DNA of 43,011 nt from positions 1 to 43,011 of the forward strand of contig JBFLYC010000031.1 of the NCBI GenBank assembly GCA_040756735.1. Reading direction: 5' to 3'. Shown here piece after piece: positions 31,467 through 39,670 of the stretch (the stretch's first letter is position 1; every line of letters begins with the position of its first letter). Position numbers and translations under genes: made by a program. Origin of the DNA: JBFLYC01 sp040756735 (GTDB taxonomy: Bacteria > Bacillota > DSM-16504 > Desulfitibacterales > Desulfitibacteraceae). Under the pieces are notes generated by a model, which saw nothing but the letters and a program-made list of their open reading frames with translations, ran no database searches and was not told the origin of the DNA.

Positions 31467-32747
31467 TTGGCGATTGTTGCCGGTTTGTTCTTTGCTAAAA
31501 ATAAGTCTGACTATTGTGGAGCAGTAATGAGAGGTTTAGGAGATAAGAACGGCATTGTCATTATCACTGCTTGGCTTTTTGCAGGAGTATTTGGCAAGTT
31601 GATGGTTGCAGGTGGACTCGTGGAGGGTCTTTTATGGTTTGGCTTGGAAACAGGAGCTCAGGGCTCATTATTCACTGTTCTTGCATTTGTTGCCGCCATG
31701 TTGTTTGCTGTAGGGACAGGAACGAGTACAGGTACTGTTCTTTCACTCATCCCTGTTCTATACCCAGCTGGTGTATTTTTAGGCGCTAATCCAGTGATGC
31801 TTGCAGCAGGAATTCTTTCCGGCGCTGCTTTTGGTGATAATCTTGCACCCGTTTCGGACACAACCATTGTTTCTGCATATACCCAGGAAGCAACCATGCG
31901 TGACGTTGTTAAAAGCAGATTCCCCCTGGCCATTTCAGCAGCTGCCATCACTTTTATAATATTGCTTTTCACCGGGGGTGGAGGAACTGTTGCAAATTTA
32001 CCTGAAATAGAAGCTACTATCAACCCTGCAGGCTTAATTATGCTGATTAGTTTCGCAATAGTTGTTGTTTCTGCCCTCTCCGGAAGACACATAGTAGAGT
32101 CTTTAATATATGGCAATATATCTGCTGTAATTCTTGGTATGATTAATGGAAAAATATCATGGGCTACTGTCCTTCATTTGCCAGCAAAAAGAGGTGAAAG
32201 TACAGGCATTATTGAAGCAGGTATTTCAGGTGTGCTAGGTGCAATAATTTTTGCTCTACTAATATTGGCAGTAACTCAAGTCTTAGTTGAAAGTGGTGTA
32301 ATGGGAAGTATTTTAAAATGGGCTGAAAAAACAATTGCTAAAACAGTTAAGCAGGCCGAAGCATCAATTATTCTTGTTACTATAGCAGCTTCTATTCCTA
32401 TTGCTGCTAATGCACCGGCCTTGTTACTGGTTGGCCCCAGTTTTGTTAAGCCTTTAGGTGAAAGGTTTAACTTGGCGCCAGCCAGGCGTGCAAACTTAAT
32501 GGACTGTGCTGTATGTACCATATTTTTCACCATTCCCTGGCATATAGCTGTTATTGTCTGGTATTCGACATTAACAAGTACCGCTCAAACTTGGAATTTA
32601 CCACTGCCTTCCATTGCTGCTGCAGCGCTTAATCCTTACACATGGGCGCTATTAGCCGTACTAGCATTCTCTGTTATTACCGGTTGGAACAGAAAATATG
32701 CCGATCCTCAAGCGCCATCAGAAAATATGTGGGCTCAAAATATCTAA
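31467..32747 (+). CDS. NhaC-family Na+/H+ antiporter-like protein, 5' end damaged
   Basis: This 426-aa polytopic membrane protein of the NhaC/ion transporter superfamily includes ITAWLFAGVFGKLMVAGG, GTGTSTGTVLSLIPVLYPAG and GAAFGDNLAPVSDTTIVSA, the last a typical NhaC motif. About ten membrane segments are seen. The only available start is TTG 31467, inside a helix (WAGGWLAIVAGLFFAKN). Upstream in the same frame the expected sequence continues (SIAERGTPQAFWAGGW) but has no start codon. A likely first helix (LRIIGVVLTSVILLFICGKE) lies in another frame at about 31341-31400. The gene is therefore frameshifted near 31380-31430 and may be inactive. It ends before a strong terminator. Confidence 0.75.
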   Translation: MAIVAGLFFAKNKSDYCGAVMRGLGDKNGIVIITAWLFAGVFGKLMVAGGLVEGLLWFGLETGAQGSLFTVLAFVAAMLFAVGTGTSTGTVLSLIPVLYPAGVFLGANPVMLAAGILSGAAFGDNLAPVSDTTIVSAYTQEATMRDVVKSRFPLAISAAAITFIILLFTGGGGTVANLPEIEATINPAGLIMLISFAIVVVSALSGRHIVESLIYGNISAVILGMINGKISWATVLHLPAKRGESTGIIEAGISGVLGAIIFALLILAVTQVLVESGVMGSILKWAEKTIAKTVKQAEASIILVTIAASIPIAANAPALLLVGPSFVKPLGERFNLAPARRANLMDCAVCTIFFTIPWHIAVIVWYSTLTSTAQTWNLPLPSIAAAALNPYTWALLAVLAFSVITGWNRKYADPQAPSENMWAQNI

Positions 32748-32805
32748 TGAAATTGCAAACCACCCGCAAACAAAACGGATAGTACAGAGTACAGAGTGTA
32801 GGGAA

Positions 32806-32843
32806 AAAACCGTTTTTAAGCCAACAGGCATAAAAACGGTTTT
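32806..32843 (+). terminator. Intrinsic terminator after the NhaC-like gene
   Basis: AAAACCGTTTTTA (32806-32818) pairs perfectly with TAAAAACGGTTTT (32831-32843), with an inner GCC/GGC pair. It lies 59 nt after the stop and is probably bidirectional. Confidence 0.85.
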
Positions 32844-32864
32844 ATTTCTTTCAGACTAAATCCT

Positions 32865-33419
32865 CTTTGTATATTTTCTAATCAGAACCAATGCCACACC
32901 AACCATAATTAAAGATTAAAGCAGCGGCTGCAAACCCTGCAAAAAACCTAGCATATCCCCTTGGTAAAACCTGCCCCCTGTTGTAATAGAAGATTTTCAT
33001 GTTTTGGCAGGTAAAGGTTACTGTTTTTCTCAACTACTATTATACCTATTTATCTTTCTTTTCTTCTATCATTTCTTGGATAATCCTTCCATCATTTTTT
33101 CCGTAAAGTCCCCGTAGTATAGTTCATCCCAAAATTGCTGGATCTTAATTTGGACCTGAATCTTTCTTCCAAACTGACGGGCCTTTATCAGGATCAGCCT
33201 TCGACTTGTCAAGGGGTAAATCAAAAAGCAAATTGATACCGTTATAGTCGGCTTTGGGCTGATTTCGCCGCTTTAAACTCATAGGCGTTGATATCATAGA
33301 AACCCGAGGAACTTATAGCAAGATAAATATCCCTGTAGGCAAACATTTCAAAGGGGTCACATTCAACCAGCCAGTACATAACGCCGTCATTTATCGATCC
33401 GATGGAAGCGCCGTTTAAT
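32865..33419 (-). pseudogene. Gene debris: pieces of unrecognised proteins
   Basis: No intact frame exists here. On the minus strand, 33080-33419 can be read with frameshifts as KLNGASIGSINDGVMYWLVE, CDPFEMFAYRDIYLAISSSG and YDINAYEFKA. After shifts it continues NLLFDLPLDKSKADPDKGPS and IQQFWDELYYGDFTEKMMEG. That is a coherent protein I do not recognise. At 32865-32990 a short hydrophobic end (LIMVGVALVLIRKYTKRI) is visible. The debris stops exactly where the duplicated antiporter segment begins. Confidence 0.6.
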
Positions 33420-33570
33420 TTGGCCCCAGTTTTGTTAAGCCTTTAGGTGAAAGGCTTAACTTGGCGCCAGCCAGGCGTGCAAACTTAATGGACTGTGCTG
33501 TATGTACCATATTTTTCACCATTGCCTGGCATATAGCTGTTATTGTCTGGTATTCGACATTAACAAGTAC
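33420..33570 (+). repeat. Second copy of a 151-bp internal segment of the NhaC-like gene
   Basis: This stretch matches 32431-32581 with two mismatches that I can find, in the same orientation, 989 bp downstream. It encodes the antiporter fragment around PSFVKPLGERLNLAPARRAN but has no gene context. Its right edge fuses to a truncated carbamate kinase gene. Confidence 0.9.
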
Positions 33571-33679
33571 TTGCTCAACTAGATTAACAATATTGTTTTA
33601 GCTGCTCCTTCACTAACCCTATTTGTTCGGAAGGGGTATTTCCCAAAGCATTCCCTCCGAGTGCTATAATAATTTTCAT
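33571..33679 (-). pseudogene. Carbamate kinase, 5' stub only
   Basis: ATG 33679, ten bases after the allG stop and behind GAGGAAG, begins MKIIIALGGNALGNTPSEQI, then GLVKEQLK. This is the unmistakable start of carbamate kinase (ArcC/AllK-type, LGGNAL phosphate loop). After a one-base shift it reads NNIVNLVEQ and then breaks at the duplicated antiporter segment. About 35 of roughly 310 codons remain. The intact gene would have made ATP from carbamoyl phosphate produced by the adjacent AllFGH proteins. Confidence 0.85.
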
Positions 33680-33689
33680 GTTTCTTCCT

Positions 33690-35096
33690 CTATAGTGTTT
33701 TTACGAAATCCAAGAGAGCTTTTTCAAAGCATTCCGTTGGAGGATTTACAAGCCCTGCCCCAACCTGTCCTACACCGGCTTCTTTGTGCGCCATTCCTGT
33801 GTTAATAATGGGCAGTATTCCTGATTCAATTACTTTTAAAAAGTCAATACCAACTGCCGTTGGCATAAAGTCTAGTGTCGGAAGGGTAAATATATTATGT
33901 TCTCCGACAGTGATTTCATGCATTTCTTTTGAATAGTTATATGCGCTTTCAACTTCACCTCCGACAAATTGTACAATAGCCGGTGCTCCTCCCATGGCAA
34001 ATCCACCGATTCCTGCTGTTTCTGTAATGGCACTATCCCCTATATCTCGGGCTGCATCTTCCTCGCTATATCCCGGAAACATAAGACCTTTTACATAGTT
34101 TGCCTGATGGGTAAACCATTTATCTGAATAAGAAGCCTGTATTCCAAATTCAATGCCGTTTCTGCTCATTACCGTCAGTACTGTGGAATATTTAATGCCT
34201 CGAGCTGCATCAAGAGCTATCTTTGCATATGGCATTGAAAGATTTAAGAAATAATGCTCATTCTTTCTGATAAATTCTAGAGCTTCTGATTTTTCTTGCT
34301 GTGTAAAGCTTGTCTGTAAAATATATTGGGCTATTTCCCTAAAGAATAGCGCGGTGGAAGCTTTATTCCTGTTGTGACACTCATCTCCCATATGCAGTGC
34401 CTGCGAAATAATACTCTTAATATCAATTCCGCCGGTTAGTTTAAGGGCCTCACTAAGTATTGGCATATATTTTTTCTCTATCCAATGCAGTCTGTCTATA
34501 ACTTCCTGACTATTTGCGCCATATCTTAGAACTTTGCCTAAACCTTCATTTACCGTGCAGTAGGCCTTAGTATCATTAACATTGTTATAAAGAATATGCA
34601 CCGGCATTGATGGAGAGATTATTCCCGCCATAGGGCCGACTGCGGAATGGTTATGAGCACTGTCAAAAATGACTTTGCCCGCCTTTATCAGCCATTCAGC
34701 TTCTTCTTTTGACTTTGCCATGTCTTCATAAAGCATTGCCCCGATAATTGCTCCCTGCATTGGTCCCGCCATTCTCTCCCACTGTATCGGAGGTCCAGCA
34801 TGTAAAATAGTATTTTGGGTCATCCCGGGTATAACTTCGATGGCAGGCTTAATATCAATTAATACAGCCTCAGCTTTTTTGATTCTATTTACGGCTTCTT
34901 CATTAGCTGCTTTTATTTTCTCTTCAAAAGGTTTAATTTGTTTTAATGCATTAATAAGTTCAAGCTTTCCCCCTGCAGGAGGTTTCCAATTTAAGTGAGT
35001 GTATTTGACATTTTGATGCTCATAGTCATTAAGAAAACTTGGAGAACCGATATTAATGATTTTTAGTTCCTGTGACAACAAATCTTTTGTACTCAT
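33690..35096 (-). CDS. allG: AllG/YlbE-like protein (DUF1116), oxamate carbamoyltransferase component
   Basis: This 468-aa DUF1116-family protein resembles E. coli YlbE (AllG) and YahG. AllF, AllG and AllH together are reported to form the oxamate carbamoyltransferase of anaerobic allantoin use, which phosphorolyses oxalurate to oxamate and carbamoyl phosphate (established knowledge, recalled). Family stretches include GPPIQWERMAGPMQGAIIGA, DSAHNHSAVGPMAGIISPSM and SRNGIEFGIQ. ATG 35096 starts three bases after allF with AAGGAG upstream. It is the last intact gene of the operon; the next was carbamate kinase. A YahG-like role on another substrate is possible. Confidence 0.83.
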   Translation of the reverse strand: MSTKDLLSQELKIINIGSPSFLNDYEHQNVKYTHLNWKPPAGGKLELINALKQIKPFEEKIKAANEEAVNRIKKAEAVLIDIKPAIEVIPGMTQNTILHAGPPIQWERMAGPMQGAIIGAMLYEDMAKSKEEAEWLIKAGKVIFDSAHNHSAVGPMAGIISPSMPVHILYNNVNDTKAYCTVNEGLGKVLRYGANSQEVIDRLHWIEKKYMPILSEALKLTGGIDIKSIISQALHMGDECHNRNKASTALFFREIAQYILQTSFTQQEKSEALEFIRKNEHYFLNLSMPYAKIALDAARGIKYSTVLTVMSRNGIEFGIQASYSDKWFTHQANYVKGLMFPGYSEEDAARDIGDSAITETAGIGGFAMGGAPAIVQFVGGEVESAYNYSKEMHEITVGEHNIFTLPTLDFMPTAVGIDFLKVIESGILPIINTGMAHKEAGVGQVGAGLVNPPTECFEKALLDFVKTL

Positions 35097-35099
35097 TTT

Positions 35100-36638
35100 T
35101 TAAATCTCCTTTATAATTTCAGCTGCAATTAAACAAGCATTGGCATTACTCTTAGCAACAATCACGCCTAAATCCCTTAACTGCTGTTCCTGCTTCTTAA
35201 GACTTTGTTTGTCATTTTCGGTTCCACAAATATAAGCCACTATAGGCAAATGTCGCCCATGTTTTTGGGCAATTTCCTTTGCTTGCTTTAATGTATCCAC
35301 TGTAATACCCACTGGATCTTCATGGGAACCGTACCCTAGAACAAAATCTAAAAGCAATACCCCTGTTTCAGGATTTTCTGCTTCTTTAATAATACGCTCC
35401 AAACGAATGGTAGGCTCAATCATAGGATGGGGTCTTTCTTGAGTAAAAATATCATCCCCTAAGTCCACAAGATTATTACCACTGCTTACAAAAACATCCT
35501 TCATTTTTTCATATTCTCTTTTAGCAACATTGCTTGTAATTTCTTTAACATACTTTCGAACTATGCTTAAAGCCTCTGCCGTAAGAGTTCCACCGCAAAA
35601 TAATCCTTTAATCTTTGTTTGGGAAGGTGTTAGCGCAGCTCTTGCTTCAGATATACTTTTCATTTGCTCTTCATTTAAGAAGGACGGGTCCTCCGCATGA
35701 ATACCAGCCTTATTTAAGGCTTTTACAGCGGTTTGAGCTAAAGTAGTCGTAAAAGTTATATTGCTTCTTGTATCCATTTGCTCGGACTTATCAAGAAAAC
35801 ATACTACTACAGGTTTTTTAACACTTTCCAGCCTCTTCATAATCTTTTCTTCAACACTTTTATGAGGCGGTTTAGAAATTAACACAATTACTGCAGTTTT
35901 CTCATCTTTGTCAAGCATATCTATTCCTTTTAGCATCATAGCACCGCCTACTTGTTCACTAAGATCTCTTCCCCCTACACCTATGGCTTGTGTAATACCT
36001 CCTCCAAAGCGATCAATTATTACGGTTACCTCCTGTAACCCTGTACCACTTGCTGCTACTAAGCCTATATTGCCTTGCCTTACATTATTTGCAAAACAAA
36101 GTCCTATTCCGTTAAGAATCGCCGTTCCGCAATCAGGACCCATTAATAATAAATCTCTTTCTATGGCTGCTTTTTTTAGCTCAATTTCATCCTCTATAGA
36201 TACATTATCGCTAAAAAGCATGACGTGCATGTTGTTCTTGAGGGCGTTTAAAGCCTCATTTGATGCATATATTCCCGGAACCGATATTACTGCTACGTTA
36301 GCATCAAACTCTTTTTTGGCCTGGTTGATTGTTTTAAACTCTTTAACCGGTAATCCCTTTTCTGATTTCCTGCTATTTAACTGTTTCAAAACCACTGTAT
36401 CCCACGTATCTTTTAAGCTAGTATCCTCTAAGGATGCTGCAAGAACTAAATCACCGGGCGAAGCTTTTTCAATTTCATCGCTCATAAGATTTATATCTCT
36501 AATCATTTCCTTGTTCATATCGGTTCCCATGAGCATTACAAGTTCTTTAAAGGGCATTTCTTTTTTTAGCCTTGCCGTTAAACTCATCAAAGTTACAGAA
36601 TCATAATAGGTGTTTTTTAATACTTTCCAAACATTCAT
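35100..36638 (-). CDS. allF: AllF/FdrA-like protein, acyl-CoA synthetase-fold oxamate carbamoyltransferase component
   Basis: This 512-aa FdrA-family protein is related to succinyl-CoA synthetase alpha/beta subunits. The N-terminal part opens VWKVLKNTYYDSVTLM. A CoA-binding-like region (about 110-200) holds SVPGIYASNEALNAL and LLMGPDCGTAILNGIGLCFAN, and GLVAASGTGLQEV and GVGGRDLSEQVGG follow. The C-terminal ligase-like half has LLLDFVLGYGSHEDPVG. In E. coli FdrA is AllF, part of oxamate carbamoyltransferase. It starts 38 nt inside the end of allH in another frame, and its ATG has AAGGAG-type sequence close by, so the overlap looks real. It is followed at three bases by allG. Confidence 0.86.
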   Translation of the reverse strand: MNVWKVLKNTYYDSVTLMSLTARLKKEMPFKELVMLMGTDMNKEMIRDINLMSDEIEKASPGDLVLAASLEDTSLKDTWDTVVLKQLNSRKSEKGLPVKEFKTINQAKKEFDANVAVISVPGIYASNEALNALKNNMHVMLFSDNVSIEDEIELKKAAIERDLLLMGPDCGTAILNGIGLCFANNVRQGNIGLVAASGTGLQEVTVIIDRFGGGITQAIGVGGRDLSEQVGGAMMLKGIDMLDKDEKTAVIVLISKPPHKSVEEKIMKRLESVKKPVVVCFLDKSEQMDTRSNITFTTTLAQTAVKALNKAGIHAEDPSFLNEEQMKSISEARAALTPSQTKIKGLFCGGTLTAEALSIVRKYVKEITSNVAKREYEKMKDVFVSSGNNLVDLGDDIFTQERPHPMIEPTIRLERIIKEAENPETGVLLLDFVLGYGSHEDPVGITVDTLKQAKEIAQKHGRHLPIVAYICGTENDKQSLKKQEQQLRDLGVIVAKSNANACLIAAEIIKEI

Positions 36639-37461
36639 TCCTTAATTCTCCTTTTGGCAGTAGTCCGAAAATGAAACCTACGAGAATACCTGCTCCGCTT
36701 GTGGCTCCATAATTCATAATTAATTTTGCCTGATTAAATGTTTCCTCTTCGAAAAATTCCTCAATCATGTTTATAAATTCTTCTGTGTAATAGCCATTCA
36801 GAACATCTATTAAGGCTTGATAGCTGATTATAGTCATTTTTTCTTTTGCAATAGATATTATTTTTGATACCCAGGGGACTTTAATTCCAAGACTGGTTTT
36901 CGCCAATATATAGCCTAGCAAAAAGTCATCCCCAAGAGGCGTTAAGCCGACTCCAAGGCCAACTATCTTAACCGCAGTTTCAAAGGTCTCTTCTTCCAAA
37001 AATCTATAAATATGTTTAAATTGGTAATTAAGTATACTGTCAGAATTATCATAGTTTACTATACTTATTCTAGGCTCCTGCTTTATCCACTCTAAGAGTA
37101 TACAGGCTTTTATTAAATGCTCTTCTTTAATTGTTTTTATACACTTATAGGCATTAAAGCTTACAACTGCTTCTTCAGACACTGCGAAAAATAATTCATC
37201 TATTCTAAAACCGCTTTTACACTGCTCTAGAATAGATGATGACGTAATTTTATATTCTGCAAAATTAACTCTTTCAATAAGCACATGATGTTTGCTGCTG
37301 GATATATTTGATCCAATAGCTATCAAAGTCTCATCAATTATTAAGTTAATAGTGTTTGAAAAAACAGAATGAATTTTTATGTTATCTACTGTTTGTATTT
37401 GCCTATAAATAGACTCATCTATTTTTTTAACTTGAATTTTAAGCAGATACATTTTCTTCAT
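36601..37461 (-). CDS. allH: AllH/YlbF-like protein (DUF2877), oxamate carbamoyltransferase component
   Basis: This 286-aa DUF2877 protein is most conserved in its second half. VKIVGLGVGLTPLGDDFLLGYI (about 165-187) holds the G-L-T-P-x-G-D-D signature of the family. NYGATSGAGILVGFIFGLLP near the end is also conserved. The N-terminal 130 residues are less recognisable and AT-rich in codon use. It works with AllF and AllG; its individual contribution is unclear. Its start overlaps the preceding permease gene and its end overlaps allF. The ATG at 37452 is an alternative start. Confidence 0.82.
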   Translation of the reverse strand: MKKMYLLKIQVKKIDESIYRQIQTVDNIKIHSVFSNTINLIIDETLIAIGSNISSSKHHVLIERVNFAEYKITSSSILEQCKSGFRIDELFFAVSEEAVVSFNAYKCIKTIKEEHLIKACILLEWIKQEPRISIVNYDNSDSILNYQFKHIYRFLEEETFETAVKIVGLGVGLTPLGDDFLLGYILAKTSLGIKVPWVSKIISIAKEKMTIISYQALIDVLNGYYTEEFINMIEEFFEEETFNQAKLIMNYGATSGAGILVGFIFGLLPKGELRNECLESIKKHLL

Positions 37462-38989
37462 TTCTTAATTTTTGAGCAGATGCATTATCTTGGCTTCTAT
37501 AGAAGTGCATTGTTATTAATACAACTGCAGCAAGCAGGTATCCCAAGGCAACTTCTTTTCCTTGTCCGATTCCTATAGCTGACGCATGGACAAATCCGAA
37601 GAATGCTAAAACTGCTGTTATAATGCTATACGTTCCTGCAACCAAGTAATTACGATCAATTATAAAGATAGTAATAGTAGCGATCATCATACCAACTAAT
37701 ATATCCCCGCCCGCAAGACGTTCCCATCCGACTAGAGGGATACCGTTATTTGCTAGAACTTCATAGTTAAGTTCGCCCCCGACTGCATTAATTGCATTTT
37801 TGATGTTTAAAGTTACAAAGCCTGCAATAAGCGGAATAAAGGATAGAGCAACTGCCGGATAATGTCTCTTTTCAGTAACGCTGAATGCTTGAGACATTAT
37901 AATCATACCAATATACATTAATATTGGTAAAAGAACAACTAAAGGTATAATATTTAAGATTACATTCATAAGTCCTGAGAAAGCTAAAATTAATATTGAA
38001 ACACCTGTTAACCAAGAGTATCCGATTCTAGCTCCTGTAGACTTCCATCCCGGGTGTCCGATATATATAATTGAAGGGAATGGGGAACCTAAGAATGAAC
38101 CTAGCAAAGTTAATCCGCCCGGAACAAGCAATGCCTTTGTAACAGGGTACTCTTCACCTTCTGCGGCTGCACTTTCTAAGTTGTCTAAGCTCTCTAAGAA
38201 GTCATAAATAGCTAACGGAATAGCTGCCGGTAAGAATGGGGCAATGTAGTTGAATCCTGTTACAAATAAGTGCAATGCCAAACCTGGCAAGCTCAAACCA
38301 ACAGTCTCGAAGCTTGAACTTACTTTTACAGGATCCATATATCCTGTCAACCACGCAATAAGTGTGCCTACCATAATTGCAAAGGCGCCTGCCGGTATTC
38401 CGAAAGGCAGTTTCTTAAGAGCCAACCAGCCTACAAAGATTATTGCCAACGAGATTAACCCCAGGTATGGCGTTGAAAACACTTGTCCTGCCGGATTCAT
38501 TGAAATATATGTAATAGCAAGTCCCGCTAACGCACCAAGCATTGCTGCTCTAGGTATATATTTTCTGATAAAAGGACCTACAAAAGCACCAATTGTCATA
38601 ATAAGACCTTGAATGAAATTCCATACAACACCGGTTGCCCAAGCTGTTGTCCAATCATTTGTTTTTAGGTATACAACCAAAATAACACCGAATACTACCG
38701 CAAAGTAGTGCGGAACACTTAAGCCATAAGGCATTGCTGTTACATCTTTACTATTAGTTTCTATTGATAGTTTCTTCGCCTGCAAAGCTAATAGTATCCC
38801 GCCAAGACCTGCTATTATAGCTGTTGCCGGAACAATATTCCCAAAAATTAAATCCTTTGGCATACCTATTAATACAAGTAGACCTATTGCTGCTAAAAAG
38901 TTTGTTAACACATTCGAAAACAAACCAAAAAAACCATTTAAATCGCCTTTTACCCACCATGGGGTTCCAACTTTAAGATTTCCTGACAT
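37439..38989 (-). CDS. NCS2-family (xanthine/uracil type) permease, copy 1
   Basis: This 516-aa transporter has about 13 membrane segments. The N-terminus GDLNGFFGLFSNVLTNFLAA and the MPYGLSVPHYFA re-entrant segment are shared with the second permease in this operon. Further landmarks are IPLAIYDFLESLDNLESAAA, with the conserved acidic helix, and GSPFPSIIYIGHPGWKSTGA. It probably imports a purine, allantoin or another ureide substrate for the AllFGH pathway; family alone does not fix the solute. ATG 38989 has AAAGGAGAG upstream. It follows the hydrolase gene by 15 nt and overlaps allH. Confidence 0.87.
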   Translation of the reverse strand: MSGNLKVGTPWWVKGDLNGFFGLFSNVLTNFLAAIGLLVLIGMPKDLIFGNIVPATAIIAGLGGILLALQAKKLSIETNSKDVTAMPYGLSVPHYFAVVFGVILVVYLKTNDWTTAWATGVVWNFIQGLIMTIGAFVGPFIRKYIPRAAMLGALAGLAITYISMNPAGQVFSTPYLGLISLAIIFVGWLALKKLPFGIPAGAFAIMVGTLIAWLTGYMDPVKVSSSFETVGLSLPGLALHLFVTGFNYIAPFLPAAIPLAIYDFLESLDNLESAAAEGEEYPVTKALLVPGGLTLLGSFLGSPFPSIIYIGHPGWKSTGARIGYSWLTGVSILILAFSGLMNVILNIIPLVVLLPILMYIGMIIMSQAFSVTEKRHYPAVALSFIPLIAGFVTLNIKNAINAVGGELNYEVLANNGIPLVGWERLAGGDILVGMMIATITIFIIDRNYLVAGTYSIITAVLAFFGFVHASAIGIGQGKEVALGYLLAAVVLITMHFYRSQDNASAQKLRNEENVSA

Positions 38990-39004
38990 TTTCTACTCTC
39001 CTTT

Positions 39005-39670
39005 TTAAGATTTTGATAACCCTTGCAATAACTTATCACTTGTAGTTGTCCAGCCAAAAATACCGCCCTGCTGATTTATCATGCGAATAGCTGCCTCTTG
39101 ATCTCTTGGATCAAATGTCGCCGTTCCATCTTCAATCATAAGGCATTCATAGCCTCTGTCATTTGCTTCGCGAATTGTCGTGTGAACGCAAACATGCGTT
39201 GTTACTCCGCAAAAAATGAGAGATTCAATTCCTTTATTCTGCAATATTAAGTGTAAGTCTGTTTGATAAAATGCTCCTTTTCCCGGTTTATCAATAACCA
39301 CCTCTGTATCTAGCGGCTTTAATTCATCCACAATATCATGGCCATACTCGCCGCGTACAAGAATTCTGCCCATCGGGCCGTCTTCACCAATTGCTGGCGA
39401 CCTTCTTTTTTTAGCAGCAGGGCAGTCTGATAAATCAGGACGATGTCCTTCTCTTGTATGAATAATAAACATATTTTGTCTTCTTGCTTCATCTAATATT
39501 TTCTTAACTGTCGGAATAATTGCACTTGTAGGGGTTACATCGTTGCCTAATGACTCGCCGAATCCTCCTTTAGAACAAAAATCTCTTTGCATGTCTACAA
39601 TCACCAAGGCTGTTTTATCTTTGTCAAAATCAAAGACATTTGGCTTTGCGTCAACCTGCAAACTTCTCAT
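39005..39670 (-). CDS. Isochorismatase-family cysteine hydrolase (amidohydrolase)
   Basis: This 221-aa cysteine hydrolase has a complete Asp-Lys-Cys triad: Asp in ALVIVDMQRDF (about residue 27), Lys in VIDKPGKGAFYQT and Cys in CGVTTHVCVHTT. Relatives hydrolyse ureidoacrylate (RutB), biuret, N-carbamoylsarcosine or nicotinamide, usually releasing ammonia and/or carbamate. Placed between two NCS2 permeases and ahead of AllHFG, it probably removes an amide or ureido group from the imported substrate (inference). ATG 39670 has AGGAGG nine bases upstream and overlaps the preceding permease by 20 nt. The frame to 39700 lies within that gene. Confidence 0.86.
   Translation of the reverse strand: MRSLQVDAKPNVFDFDKDKTALVIVDMQRDFCSKGGFGESLGNDVTPTSAIIPTVKKILDEARRQNMFIIHTREGHRPDLSDCPAAKKRRSPAIGEDGPMGRILVRGEYGHDIVDELKPLDTEVVIDKPGKGAFYQTDLHLILQNKGIESLIFCGVTTHVCVHTTIREANDRGYECLMIEDGTATFDPRDQEAAIRMINQQGGIFGWTTTSDKLLQGLSKS

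Noticed and set aside
35908..36606. 232-codon plus-strand open frame
   Set aside because: It is entirely antisense to allF; its composition is the complement of that gene.
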